From Neorhizobium sp. (GTDB lineage: Bacteria > Pseudomonadota > Alphaproteobacteria > Rhizobiales > Rhizobiaceae): a DNA stretch of 64,000 nucleotides. The stretch covers positions 310,001-374,000 of the forward strand of contig JAPWKC010000004.1 of NCBI GenBank assembly GCA_028283725.1, read 5' to 3'. The notes under the pieces are model-generated. The model was not told where the DNA came from. It worked only from the letters and a program-made list of their open reading frames with translations, and did not search any database. Each line of letters begins with the position of its first letter. Within the stretch, counting starts at the first letter, position 1. The translations under genes and the position numbers were made by a program. Below are positions 6,593-17,498 of this stretch, piece after piece.

Positions 6593-8068
6593 TTATCTCC
6601 TGTTGAACTCTGGGGACGCCATGACCATGGTCAGGCCATGAATGCGGTTCGGCGCCTGCGAGATGATCTTGCGGGTCTGCGGCGAGGCGGCTTCGGCCAG
6701 CGCCACGTCGAGAAAATCCATCGGCTCGCGCTTCTGGCCAAAAATGCGCGCCACCATGCGCGCCCAGGCGATACGCTCCGACAGCTGGCTGGCCGATAGC
6801 CAGGCATTGGCCGTGTCGGGAAAGCCGGCCGGGCTCGACGGCTGCCAGATCGGCTGGCCCATGCGCTGCAACGCGCCGAGGGTCAGCGCATTGGTGCGCC
6901 CTGCCCGGCGCCGCGCCTCTTCCTGAGACACGCCGACGCCTGCCATCTGCATGGCCTTGCCCACCGGGCCGACCTTGTTGTCCTCATCGTCCATGTCCTG
7001 CAGCACCGTGGTGAAACTCTCGTCCGGCAGGTCGAGAGCGCGCAGGCCCGAGACGATGAAATCGAAGGGCTGCTTGACCTTCTGGCCGGGATCGGACCAC
7101 GCCCGCGGATGGGTGAGCATGGCGCGGTAGACCTCCGTCAGGTTGCCATTGCTTTCCTGCCACGCGCCGGTCATCGCCGAGACGATGTCCTGCGGCGGAT
7201 CGTCGGTGATAAAATGTGCCGCGAGCTTGCGGCATATATGCTGCGCCGTCTTCGGGTTGGCCGCGAGGTCGTCAAGCAGAAGAAGATGATCCTGGCCGCT
7301 GCCTTCGTCATCGTCATAGCTGTGGCCAAGCACCGCGAGCGGCCCTTCCTGCGCAAAGCGCGGGCGAAACACCACCTCCAGCGACCGGTTGTCGACCGAC
7401 AGGCCCGTCAGCACCAGCGCGGCATTGCGCACATCATCCTGCGTGTAACCGCTTCCGGCGCCAAGCGTGTGCAGTTCGAGAAGCTCGCGGCCAAGATTTT
7501 CATTGAGACCGCGACCATTGCGGCGGCCGGCCGGCGAATCGGGGCCGACGCTCTGATCCTGATCGAGATAGATCAGCATGGCCGGGTTGAGGATCGAGGC
7601 CTGCAGCAATTGCCGGAACGGGCCGGTCATGTTGGGACGGATCGCCTGGGCCTCGTAGAGCGGAACCAGCATGCGCATCGGCAGCGATTTGAGCGCGCTG
7701 ACCGAGAAATGGTCGACCCAGAAACAGGCCAGCCGCTCGTAAAATCCGTAGGGAGACTGAACCGCCTGCGACAGCCGCGCCATGGCGTCCTGGCGGTAGA
7801 TCTGCTGGGCTTCCTTCTGGGTCTGCTGGCGGATCGCCTCGTTCGGTTTGCCTTCCTTTGCAGCCTTGGCTTCCGCGGCGCGCAGCGAGACGATGCGGGT
7901 GGCGGCTTCCTTGCGTCCGACAATGCCCTCGCGCGGGAAACGCGGCTTCTGCGCCGCGCCCGCCTTCAACTGGGCCAGCAGCGCGTCTGCATCCGTCGCC
8001 GGCTTCTGGCCGGGGCGCAGACCGTATCCGTATCGGATCGCCGCCAGTGTCGGATTTGCAAGCGCCAT
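6593..8068 (-). CDS. DUF1800 domain protein
   Basis: 491 residues beginning MALANPTLAAIRYGYGLRPG. Typical DUF1800 segments are visible: WVDHFSVSALK, NENLGRELLELHTLGAGSGYTQDDVRNAALVLTG (split over residues of about 200-235), and HICRKLAAHFITDDP. The family function is unknown. The gene is first in a two-gene operon with the Tat-exported DUF1501 protein (three-base gap). Unlike its partner it has no signal peptide that I can see, which raises the question of whether it stays in the cytoplasm or is carried out with DUF1501. SD-like GGAGTG precedes the ATG. Confidence 0.9.
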   Translation of the reverse strand: MALANPTLAAIRYGYGLRPGQKPATDADALLAQLKAGAAQKPRFPREGIVGRKEAATRIVSLRAAEAKAAKEGKPNEAIRQQTQKEAQQIYRQDAMARLSQAVQSPYGFYERLACFWVDHFSVSALKSLPMRMLVPLYEAQAIRPNMTGPFRQLLQASILNPAMLIYLDQDQSVGPDSPAGRRNGRGLNENLGRELLELHTLGAGSGYTQDDVRNAALVLTGLSVDNRSLEVVFRPRFAQEGPLAVLGHSYDDDEGSGQDHLLLLDDLAANPKTAQHICRKLAAHFITDDPPQDIVSAMTGAWQESNGNLTEVYRAMLTHPRAWSDPGQKVKQPFDFIVSGLRALDLPDESFTTVLQDMDDEDNKVGPVGKAMQMAGVGVSQEEARRRAGRTNALTLGALQRMGQPIWQPSSPAGFPDTANAWLSASQLSERIAWARMVARIFGQKREPMDFLDVALAEAASPQTRKIISQAPNRIHGLTMVMASPEFNRR

Positions 8069-8473
8069 ACGAACACTCCTCTTTTCGTCGGTCAGGGTCC
8101 TAAAAGACTATGTCGGAAACCGTCGGCCAATATGGCGATTCTGTGACATGAACGAATTGTAATTTCCAACCGGCGGTCGAATTGCGGGGAACGTCGATAG
8201 AAAGCGGCGCATGCCGGATCGGTTCCAGGCTTGAGATACAGCATCGGCGCTCCGTGTCATCGGCAAGTTCGTGCCTCCCACGAACCTGTGATCACGACGG
8301 TCTTCCGGCTGCCGGACAGGAGAGCGGGTGAAACAAGCCCAATACGCCGCCATTGCCGAGTATTGCGACATTATTCACCATATCCATGCGAGTGAAACCC
8401 GTAGAAAATACTGAAAAACCCAAAATTTACATCTGCAAAGATACAAGGCTTACAAATACCGACGGGCATATTC
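8069..8473. other. 405-base intergenic region between divergent genes
   Basis: No gene recognised. It must contain the promoters of the DUF1800-DUF1501 operon (minus) and the GGDEF-EAL gene (plus); the last 100 bases before 8474 are AT-rich. A perfect small hairpin, GTTCGTG (8267-8273) with CACGAAC (8279-8285), presents CCTCC in its loop. There is no terminator-like T tract beside it, so I do not call it an RNA gene. Confidence 0.5.
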
Positions 8474-10472
8474 ATGACTACTCCTTCGAACACAGACAAA
8501 AAACGCACATCCGTTTCAGAACTCATTCGCCTGCATCAGGCGGAAAGCCTGCTGGACGGCACGCTCGCGGCGATGACAACCAATGCCTGGGTTACACTGT
8601 CCGCCTTTGCGACAGTCGCCCTGCTGGACGGAGTCTCGGTGCTGGTGATTGCCTGGTTCGGCATTGCGCTCGCGGTTCTTGCCGCCCGGTATTTCGGCAT
8701 CGGCGTCATCCGCAAAACCGGCCTGTCCTATCTCGCGCCCAAGCTGGTGATCAATTTGCTGACCGCAGGCGGCTTCCTCAGCGGGGTCATCTGGGCAGTG
8801 TTGCCCATGGCGACCGACCAGCTCGACGCGACGGGCCGCAACAGCCCGCTCTATATCCTGATGTGCGGCATCGGCGCCGGTGCCGTCCTGCTCAATAGCG
8901 GCTCACGCCGCGTGTCGCTCGCCTTCGCCCTGCCCGTTCTGCTGACGGTCACGGCGATCTTCATCGCCAACGGCACTGCCGTCGCGCTGATCATCGCCGG
9001 CAATGTCGGCGCCATGGCGCTCAGCGCCTACGGCAACGCCCGCAAGAACGAACGGGTGTTCATCACGAATCTGAAAGCCAGACTGCAGGCGACGGATCTT
9101 GCCGCCTCGCTGTCGCAGGCCAATCAGGAGATGCGCGATGCGCGGGACCGGCTGGAGACGCTCGCCAGCCACGATCCGCTCACCGGACTTGCCAACCGCA
9201 CCCGCTTCAATGATACACTGGCCTACGCGATCGACGAGGCCAAGGCAGGCGCAACCACCGCGGCCCTGCTGATCGTCGATCTCGACCGGTTCAAGACCGT
9301 CAACGATACGCTTGGCCACAATGCCGGCGACACGCTGCTGGTCGAGATGGCAAGCCGGCTGCAGGCCGCCGCGCCGGACGCCGCCGTCGTCGCGCGGCTT
9401 GGCGGCGACGAATTCGCCATTCTTTTCAACCGGCAACGATGCACACCGGCAGGCCCGGTCCAGCGCCGACACGATCGTCAATTCACTGGCGGCGCCCGTC
9501 CGGCTTGCCGGCCGGCAGATGAGCGCCGGAGGCGCCTCGATCGGCATCGCGCTCTGCCCCGATCACGCACAGACCGCAGAGGACCTTCTGATCTGCGCCG
9601 ACATCGCGCTCTACGGCGCCAAGGATCGCGGCCGCCAGCAATGGTGCGAGTTCGAGATGGTGTTCCGTACCCGCACCGAGCGCCAGCACCAGATCCAGCA
9701 GGAACTCGGCATGGCATTGTCCTCCGGACAGGTGGTCGCCTGGTTCCAGCCACAGGTCGAGCTGCAAAGCGAGGCGGTGATCGGTTTCGAAGCGCTGGTG
9801 CGCTGGCACCACCCCTATCTCGGGCCGATTTCGCCGCCGGAAATCGTCGCGGCCGCACAGGCCACCAACCAGTCCGACCGCCTGACGGCCACCGTCGCGG
9901 AAGCGGCCTGCCAGCTTCTGGACGAACTGCCGGCGCTCGGCCTTCCGAAAGCGCATGTCTCTATCAACGTCTCCCCGCGCGAATTCGAACTTTATGACGT
10001 CGCGTCCGTTCTCGACAGCGTCACCGGGGCACACCGGATCGACCCGGTGCTCTTCGAGATCGAGATCACCGAGGAAGCGATGCTCGACACGGCCGTTGCC
10101 GGGGAACAGCTTCGCCGCATCGAACAATCCGGCTACCGGCTGGCGGTCGATGATTTCGGCGCCGGGCATTCGTCGCTTGCCTATCTCGTGTCGCTGAATG
10201 TCGACCGGCTGAAGCTCGACCGTCGCTTCGTGCGCGACATCGCCACCAGCCGCGAGAACCAGGAGGTGGTGGGCGCACTGGTCGGGCTTGGCCGGTCACT
10301 GTCGATGGATGTGCTGATCGAAGGCGTCGAGACCCGCGAGGAAGCCCGTACGCTCAGCATGCTGGGCTGTCAGGAGGCGCAGGGCTATCTGTTCAGCCGT
10401 CCGATGCCGGCAGCGCAGGTCGCCGACTGGGTTCGCGAGCGTCAGGGCACTGCGTTGGCCGAGGTTGCCTGA
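8474..10472 (+). pseudogene. GGDEF-EAL membrane c-di-GMP protein, split by a one-base frameshift
   Basis: The first frame (8474 to about 9425) encodes an N-terminal region with four or five membrane segments, a coiled linker and a GGDEF domain including HDPLTGLANRTRF and LGGDEFA. The sense then moves by one base: the rest of GGDEF and a full EAL domain continue in another frame to 10472. All usual EAL residues are present there: FEALVRW, INVSPREF, EIEITEEAM, VDDFGAGHSSLAYL, LKLDRRFV, IEGVET, QGYLFSRP. Removing one T from the run TTTT at 9423-9426 restores one protein of about 665 residues reading ...GGDEFAILLSTGNDA. It is therefore a fresh mutation, a phase-variable tract or a sequencing error. 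As given, the first frame terminates at 9997 after out-of-frame sequence, producing a protein with truncated GGDEF and no EAL. Confidence 0.85.
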
Positions 10473-10477
10473 GCAAA

Positions 10478-10503
10478 CGTCCGCCTGCGGTCGCGGGCGG
10501 ACG
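10478..10503 (+). terminator. Stem-loop after the GGDEF-EAL gene
   Basis: CGTCCGCC (10478-10485) pairs with GGCGGACG (10496-10503), six bases after the stop codon. No T tract follows. Confidence 0.5.
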
Positions 10504-10692
10504 GCAAGCGCGGGGCCGCATAGCGTTCAAGGGATTGGTTGGAGCGACGCCCCACGAGTGGCTTGACGATTGGCTTGACGTAACTGGCGGCTTCGGCAAT
10601 CTTCGCGAAATCCTGCAGTCCCGATTGCGGCCCGCGCGGCTTCCGGCCACCGGCCTTTCCGGCACTGTCCGCTATCAGAAAGCGTGCCTGCA

Positions 10693-11694
10693 ATGAATTG
10701 GTTTCGACATTCGCCGCTCTATACCCTTCTCTCGTGGCTCGTCTGGCCGGCGGTCTTCTGCGGCGGCCTGATCGGCACATGGTTCGCCTTCCAGTCGGAA
10801 TGGCACCTGTTCTGGTTCAACGTCGTCTATCTCTCGACGATCGCGGTTCTGGCGCTGTTCGAGCGACTGATGCCCTATGAGCAGACGTGGAATGCGCGCG
10901 ATGGCGAAACCTGGAACGACGTCGCCCACACGCTGCTCAACAAGGGCAGCGTGCAGATCGCAGCGGCCATCGGGACCTCCGCGCCGATGGCGGTGGCGAC
11001 GGTGGCACAGCCGTCCTTCGAAGCGCCGTTTCACATCTGGCCGGACAGCTGGCCGATGTTTTTCCAGATCGTGCTCGGGCTGATCATCGCCGAGGCCGGC
11101 CTCTATGCGGCGCACCGGATCGCGCATGAGAAGATGGCGCTCTGGCGCTTCCATGCGCTGCATCACAGCGTCGAGCGTCTCTGGGTGGTCAATACCGGTC
11201 GGTTCCACCTGTTCGATTCGCTGTTCAAGATCGCGCTCAGCCAAATCCCGCTCTACCTGATCGGCGCACCGTTGCCGGTGTTTCTCTGGACCGGCGCGGT
11301 AACGGCCTTCATCGGGCTTTTGACCCATTGCAATATCGATGTGCGCACCGGGCCGCTCGACTATGTCTTCAGCACCCCCCGGCTGCACCGGTGGCACCAT
11401 TCGAAGAAGCTTTCGGAAGGCAATACCAATTACGGCGAGAACCTCGCGCTCTGGGACCTCGTGCTGGGGACCTATCACAACCCGCCCCGACCCTCGCCGA
11501 CCAATATCGGCATCAGCGGCAAGGTGGCCGACACCTTCTTCGGCCAGCTGATCCAGCCGTTTTCCAACAAGGGTTTCCGGGAAATCATGGGGCGGCGCCC
11601 ACCGGCAACGACGCCCGGCGCAGCACCCGGCGCCGTCTCTGCCGGGCCGATCCTGCCGCAAGCACCCTCACCTGCGAGCGAACCTGCGGAATAA
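10693..11694 (+). CDS. Membrane fatty acid hydroxylase / sterol desaturase family protein
   Basis: About 333 residues with several N-terminal and central membrane helices. The di-iron histidine clusters of the family are visible: HRIAH (about residue 136), HALHHS (about 150), and HRWHHS (about 235), followed by NYGENLALWD and LGTYHNP. These integral membrane oxygenases hydroxylate or desaturate lipids (sterol C5 desaturase, fatty acid 2-hydroxylase, carotenoid hydroxylase relatives). In rhizobia some act on membrane lipids, but the substrate here is unknown. ATG at 10693 was chosen; a GTG three codons earlier (10684) is possible, and neither has a clear SD. A Pro/Ala-rich tail ends the protein. 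Confidence 0.87.
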   Translation: MNWFRHSPLYTLLSWLVWPAVFCGGLIGTWFAFQSEWHLFWFNVVYLSTIAVLALFERLMPYEQTWNARDGETWNDVAHTLLNKGSVQIAAAIGTSAPMAVATVAQPSFEAPFHIWPDSWPMFFQIVLGLIIAEAGLYAAHRIAHEKMALWRFHALHHSVERLWVVNTGRFHLFDSLFKIALSQIPLYLIGAPLPVFLWTGAVTAFIGLLTHCNIDVRTGPLDYVFSTPRLHRWHHSKKLSEGNTNYGENLALWDLVLGTYHNPPRPSPTNIGISGKVADTFFGQLIQPFSNKGFREIMGRRPPATTPGAAPGAVSAGPILPQAPSPASEPAE

Positions 11695-11853
11695 CGGCGA
11701 GCATTGCGCGCGCTCATGGCCGTTCCGTCACGGGGATATTACCGGCCCAAGTGCTTGGGCCGACAGGACGCTGTTCTCCCCAAGCAGACGCTTCCGGTTC
11801 TCAGCGCATCGGCATGGTGGCGATCTGCATGATCTCCTGACGCCATGAAAACC

Positions 11854-11868
11854 GTTTCCCTTTTGTAC
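11854..11868 (+). promoter_or_regulatory. Possible degenerate SOS box upstream of uvrB
   Basis: GTTT-N7-GTAC, two mismatches from the alphaproteobacterial LexA box GTTC-N7-GTTC, 56 bases before the uvrB start. uvr genes are SOS-regulated in many bacteria. Weak on sequence alone. Confidence 0.25.
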
Positions 11869-11924
11869 TCGTTTTTCCGTCGCCACCCCTTCCAATCGGC
11901 GATGAGTCCCTCCATATTCCGGCC

Positions 11925-14963
<3,039 letters not shown>

Positions 14964-15301
14964 GTGCGAGGAGCGCGACTGCGAGCTCTAACCGGACATT
15001 ATGGGAGTGCGATCGTAACTCGCACATGCACGGCGCGCTCTCAATTCAGCCAGGCTCTAGGCCGAGAGATTGCTGCAACATGATGAGATAGCCATCAGGG
15101 TCAAGCACAAGACACTCCCTTGATCTGCGTTCCTCGTCGCCAGTAGGATACACAGGTCCTGAGCACCGCTGACGAGCGGCCTGCCGATGCCCGTCAGTCT
15201 TTCCAGCGCGGGATGTCATCGATGTCGCCGCATTCACCCTCCGTCAACCCGGTCATGCGATACCCGCTCATGAACACACGTGCATGAAGGAGTATGACGC
15301 G
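14964..15301. other. Intergenic region with a possible decayed VOC gene
   Basis: 338 bases between uvrB and the small protein at 15302. Apart from the minus-strand VOC-like fragment (15046-15170) I see no gene. Base composition is less biased than in the flanking genes, which fits decaying sequence. The promoter and AAGGAG site of the small protein gene lie at the right end. Confidence 0.45.
15046..15170 (-). pseudogene. Remnant of a glyoxalase/bleomycin-resistance (VOC) protein C-terminus
   Basis: On the minus strand the last about 30 codons before a TGA read RRSRECLVLDPDGYLIMLQQ. This matches the typical end of VOC-fold proteins, where an R-E-F-x-V-x-DPDG(Y/H)x(I/L) strand supplies a metal-ligand position. 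Upstream the frame lacks a start and the rest of the fold, with stops in all frames. A short decayed fragment is the simplest explanation; chance similarity is possible because the match is short. Confidence 0.4.
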
Positions 15302-15511
15302 ATGGCACTGATCGGATTCAAGAACACCAATAACCACATCGTTTACGTCAACACCGATCAGGTTCTCTACGTCACGGCCTTCGAGCCGGATGTGACGATC
15401 CTCGCCATGGCCTGTGCCGGGCATAACGGCCAGCCGGTGGCGCTGCATGTGCGCGGCGGCGTCGAGGCGGTGCAGCAGCGGCTGTCGGGCAGCCAGCCGG
15501 CGCAGCGGTAA
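15302..15511 (+). CDS. Small conserved-looking protein, FlbD-like pattern
   Basis: 69 residues starting MALIGFKNTNNHIVYVN. AAGGAG nine bases before the ATG at 15302 decides the start; an ATG six codons upstream overlaps that site. The order 'hydrophobic strand, VYVNTDQV, acidic patch, strand, turn with G-x-P, LHVRGGVEAVQQRL' resembles small beta proteins such as FlbD (iyvNpd-x-I ... esVeeV). That similarity is structural pattern only, and I do not claim the flagellar role. The gene stands alone with its own promoter region and a terminator downstream. Confidence 0.65.
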   Translation: MALIGFKNTNNHIVYVNTDQVLYVTAFEPDVTILAMACAGHNGQPVALHVRGGVEAVQQRLSGSQPAQR

Positions 15512-15603
15512 GCGACGGCCACGCCACCCGGTTCTTCCGGCTCGGCAATCCGGGCATAGGGTCGATGGCGACCTGTCATGCCGCTTGACGATAGACAGAA
15601 TAC

Positions 15604-15640
15604 CAACACCCCGGCCAGCGGTCGGGGTGTTGTCGTTTTA
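15604..15640 (+). terminator. Intrinsic terminator after the small protein gene
   Basis: CAACACCCCG (15604-15613) pairs perfectly with CGGGGTGTTG (15623-15632), followed by TCGTTTT. It lies about 90 bases after the stop at 15511 and also faces the 3' end of mazG from the other side. Confidence 0.7.
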
Positions 15641-15729
15641 AACACCTATCACGACCGTGAGCGCAGGATGCATTTTCAGCGGCAGAGAAGCCGGTTGGCA
15701 GCTGGCGGTCGGCGGCTCGTGGAGAAAGG

Positions 15730-16572
15730 TCAAACCTGCCGTTCGATCGCCTTCGCGGCCTGCCAGAGAGCTTCCATGCGCTCCAAAGAAACCGTCTGAA
15801 GTTCCTCGCCTGATTTCTCAACTTCTGTCTCTATATGACGGAAACGGCGACGGAATTTTGTGTTCGTGCCACGCAGAGCCATTTCCGGTTCGGCGCCCAC
15901 ATGCCGGCCGATATTGACGAGGGCGAAGATCAGGTCCCCAAGTTCGTCGGCCACCTTTTCGGGCCGGCCGATGGATAGCGCCTCGCGAAATTCACCGATC
16001 TCCTCCTCGACCTTGTCGAGGATCGGGGCTGCCTCCGACCAGTCGAAGCCGACCTTGGCGGCGCGTTCCTGCAGTTTCAAGGCCTCGGTCAGCGCCGGTA
16101 GTGCCCGGTCCACGGCGCCGAGATAACCGGCCTTGGCATCCTCGGTCACGCCGCGCCTTGCTCGTCGCTCGGCCCGCTCGCGCTTCTCCTCCTGCTTGAT
16201 CGCATCCCACTGCGTCTTCACCCGTTCCGGCGTATCGGCATTGGAACCGGCGCCTTCGGGCGGGAACACATGCGGGTGGCGGCGGATCATTTTGCGCGTC
16301 ACGGCCTCGACCACATCGCCAAAGGCGAACTCGCCCTTCTCCTCGGCGATGCGGGCGTGGAAGACCACCTGCAGGAGCAGATCGCCAAGCTCCTCGCAGA
16401 GATCGTCCATGTCGTTGCGCTCGATCGCATCGGCCACTTCATAGGCCTCCTCGATCGTATAGGGCTTGATCGTCTCGAATGTCTGTTCGAGATCCCAGGG
16501 GCAGCCGGTGCCCGGTGTCCTCAGCGCCACCATGATCTCGATCAGGCGGGAAATATCCTTGGAAGCGTCCAT
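15730..16572 (-). CDS. mazG: Nucleoside triphosphate pyrophosphohydrolase MazG
   Basis: 280 residues with the tandem all-alpha MazG arrangement. The N-terminal domain has GCPWDLEQTFETIKPYTIEE and the metal motif EEAYEVADAI ... EELGDLLLQVVFHA. The C-terminal domain has EEEIGEFREAL ... VADELGDLIFALVNIGRH. It hydrolyses (d)NTPs to (d)NMP and pyrophosphate, removing aberrant nucleotides and, in E. coli, lowering ppGpp levels during starvation. A charged linker rich in Glu, Arg and Lys separates the domains. The next gene upstream on the same strand is the deaminase, 57 bases away, so the two may be cotranscribed as a nucleotide-sanitation pair. Confidence 0.95.
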   Translation of the reverse strand: MDASKDISRLIEIMVALRTPGTGCPWDLEQTFETIKPYTIEEAYEVADAIERNDMDDLCEELGDLLLQVVFHARIAEEKGEFAFGDVVEAVTRKMIRRHPHVFPPEGAGSNADTPERVKTQWDAIKQEEKRERAERRARRGVTEDAKAGYLGAVDRALPALTEALKLQERAAKVGFDWSEAAPILDKVEEEIGEFREALSIGRPEKVADELGDLIFALVNIGRHVGAEPEMALRGTNTKFRRRFRHIETEVEKSGEELQTVSLERMEALWQAAKAIERQV

Positions 16573-16629
16573 GATGCTCTTCGCCGGCGCGTCGTTCCGG
16601 CCCTCGGTTCGATGGTAGGATGGAAGCGG

Positions 16630-17223
16630 TCAGGCCAGCGGGATGGCGTTGTCGCCCTTGCCGGACTGGTAGCTGTCGGAGAGCCGCTGGTAGCGGGCCT
16701 TGATGCGGGCCGTCTGGTCCTTCAGCTCCTGCCGCAGCGGCTCGTTCTCGGTCTCCACCAGATCGGCGATGAAGTAGGAGTTCCAGAACGCGTTCTGCCG
16801 CCGATAGCCGCCCGGCTCCAGGCCGAAGACCTCTTTGAGGATTTTCAGGTCATGCGGAATGGCAAAGGCGTCGCGGCTGTCCTCGTGGCTGAAAAAGGAA
16901 TAGAAATTGTCGAACCCGGCCCAGGTAATGGCCGACATGCACATGGTGCAAGGTTCATGAGTTGACAGGAAAATCAGATCCTTGGTCGAATAACCTAAAG
17001 CTTTTTCATAGAAGCGCTTGAGGGTGTGCACCTCGCCGTGCCAGAGCGGGTTTTCCAATTCGTTATTGGTCTCGGCGATGACCAGCGACAGGTCCGACTT
17101 CTTCAGGATCGCCGCGCCGAACACCTTGTTTCCGGCCGCGACGCCCTGTTCGGTCAAGGGCAGGATATCGTGTTCGATGACGTCGAGAAGGCGTTGGGCG
17201 ATCGTGGTCGTGGCTTCGGTCAT
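16630..17223 (-). CDS. Cytidine/guanine deaminase-like zinc enzyme
   Basis: About 197 residues from the ATG at 17223; an upstream TTG at 17256 in the same frame is less likely. The zinc site of the CDA superfamily is complete: HGE in NPLWHGEVHTLK (His ligand and catalytic Glu) and PCTMC in THEPCTMCMSAITW. The C-terminal half (YRRQNAFWNSYFIADLVE) is not that of TadA or of cytidine deaminase proper. This suggests a purine/guanine deaminase or nucleoside deaminase subgroup; the exact base is not determinable. It is upstream of mazG on the same strand. Confidence 0.82.
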   Translation of the reverse strand: MTEATTTIAQRLLDVIEHDILPLTEQGVAAGNKVFGAAILKKSDLSLVIAETNNELENPLWHGEVHTLKRFYEKALGYSTKDLIFLSTHEPCTMCMSAITWAGFDNFYSFFSHEDSRDAFAIPHDLKILKEVFGLEPGGYRRQNAFWNSYFIADLVETENEPLRQELKDQTARIKARYQRLSDSYQSGKGDNAIPLA

Positions 17224-17498
17224 GGCTGTGCGTCCGTCGAGAAATGATTGGGGCAAGTCTAGGGCTTACGGTCCATCGCCGGAAGCGAAAAGGCGTCATG
17301 GGGTCGGGATCGGCCCGGAAAGCTGGGGAAAGCGGTCGGGACGCATGACGGTCCAAATGGCGGATGCGGTGGCTTTTGCTCCAGAATCGCGGCCGCCCGG
17401 AACGAAATATCCGGCGCGTTTGAGAGTGCGCATTTCCATTCCTTCAATTATCGGTCGCAATTGCGGATACTCCTTTGAACATGAACAAAGGTATCCCG

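Noticed and set aside
7109..8146. Plus-strand frame of about 345 codons opposite the DUF1800 gene
   Set aside because: Shadow of DUF1800; no start signal and no domain, while the minus strand carries clear DUF1800 motifs.
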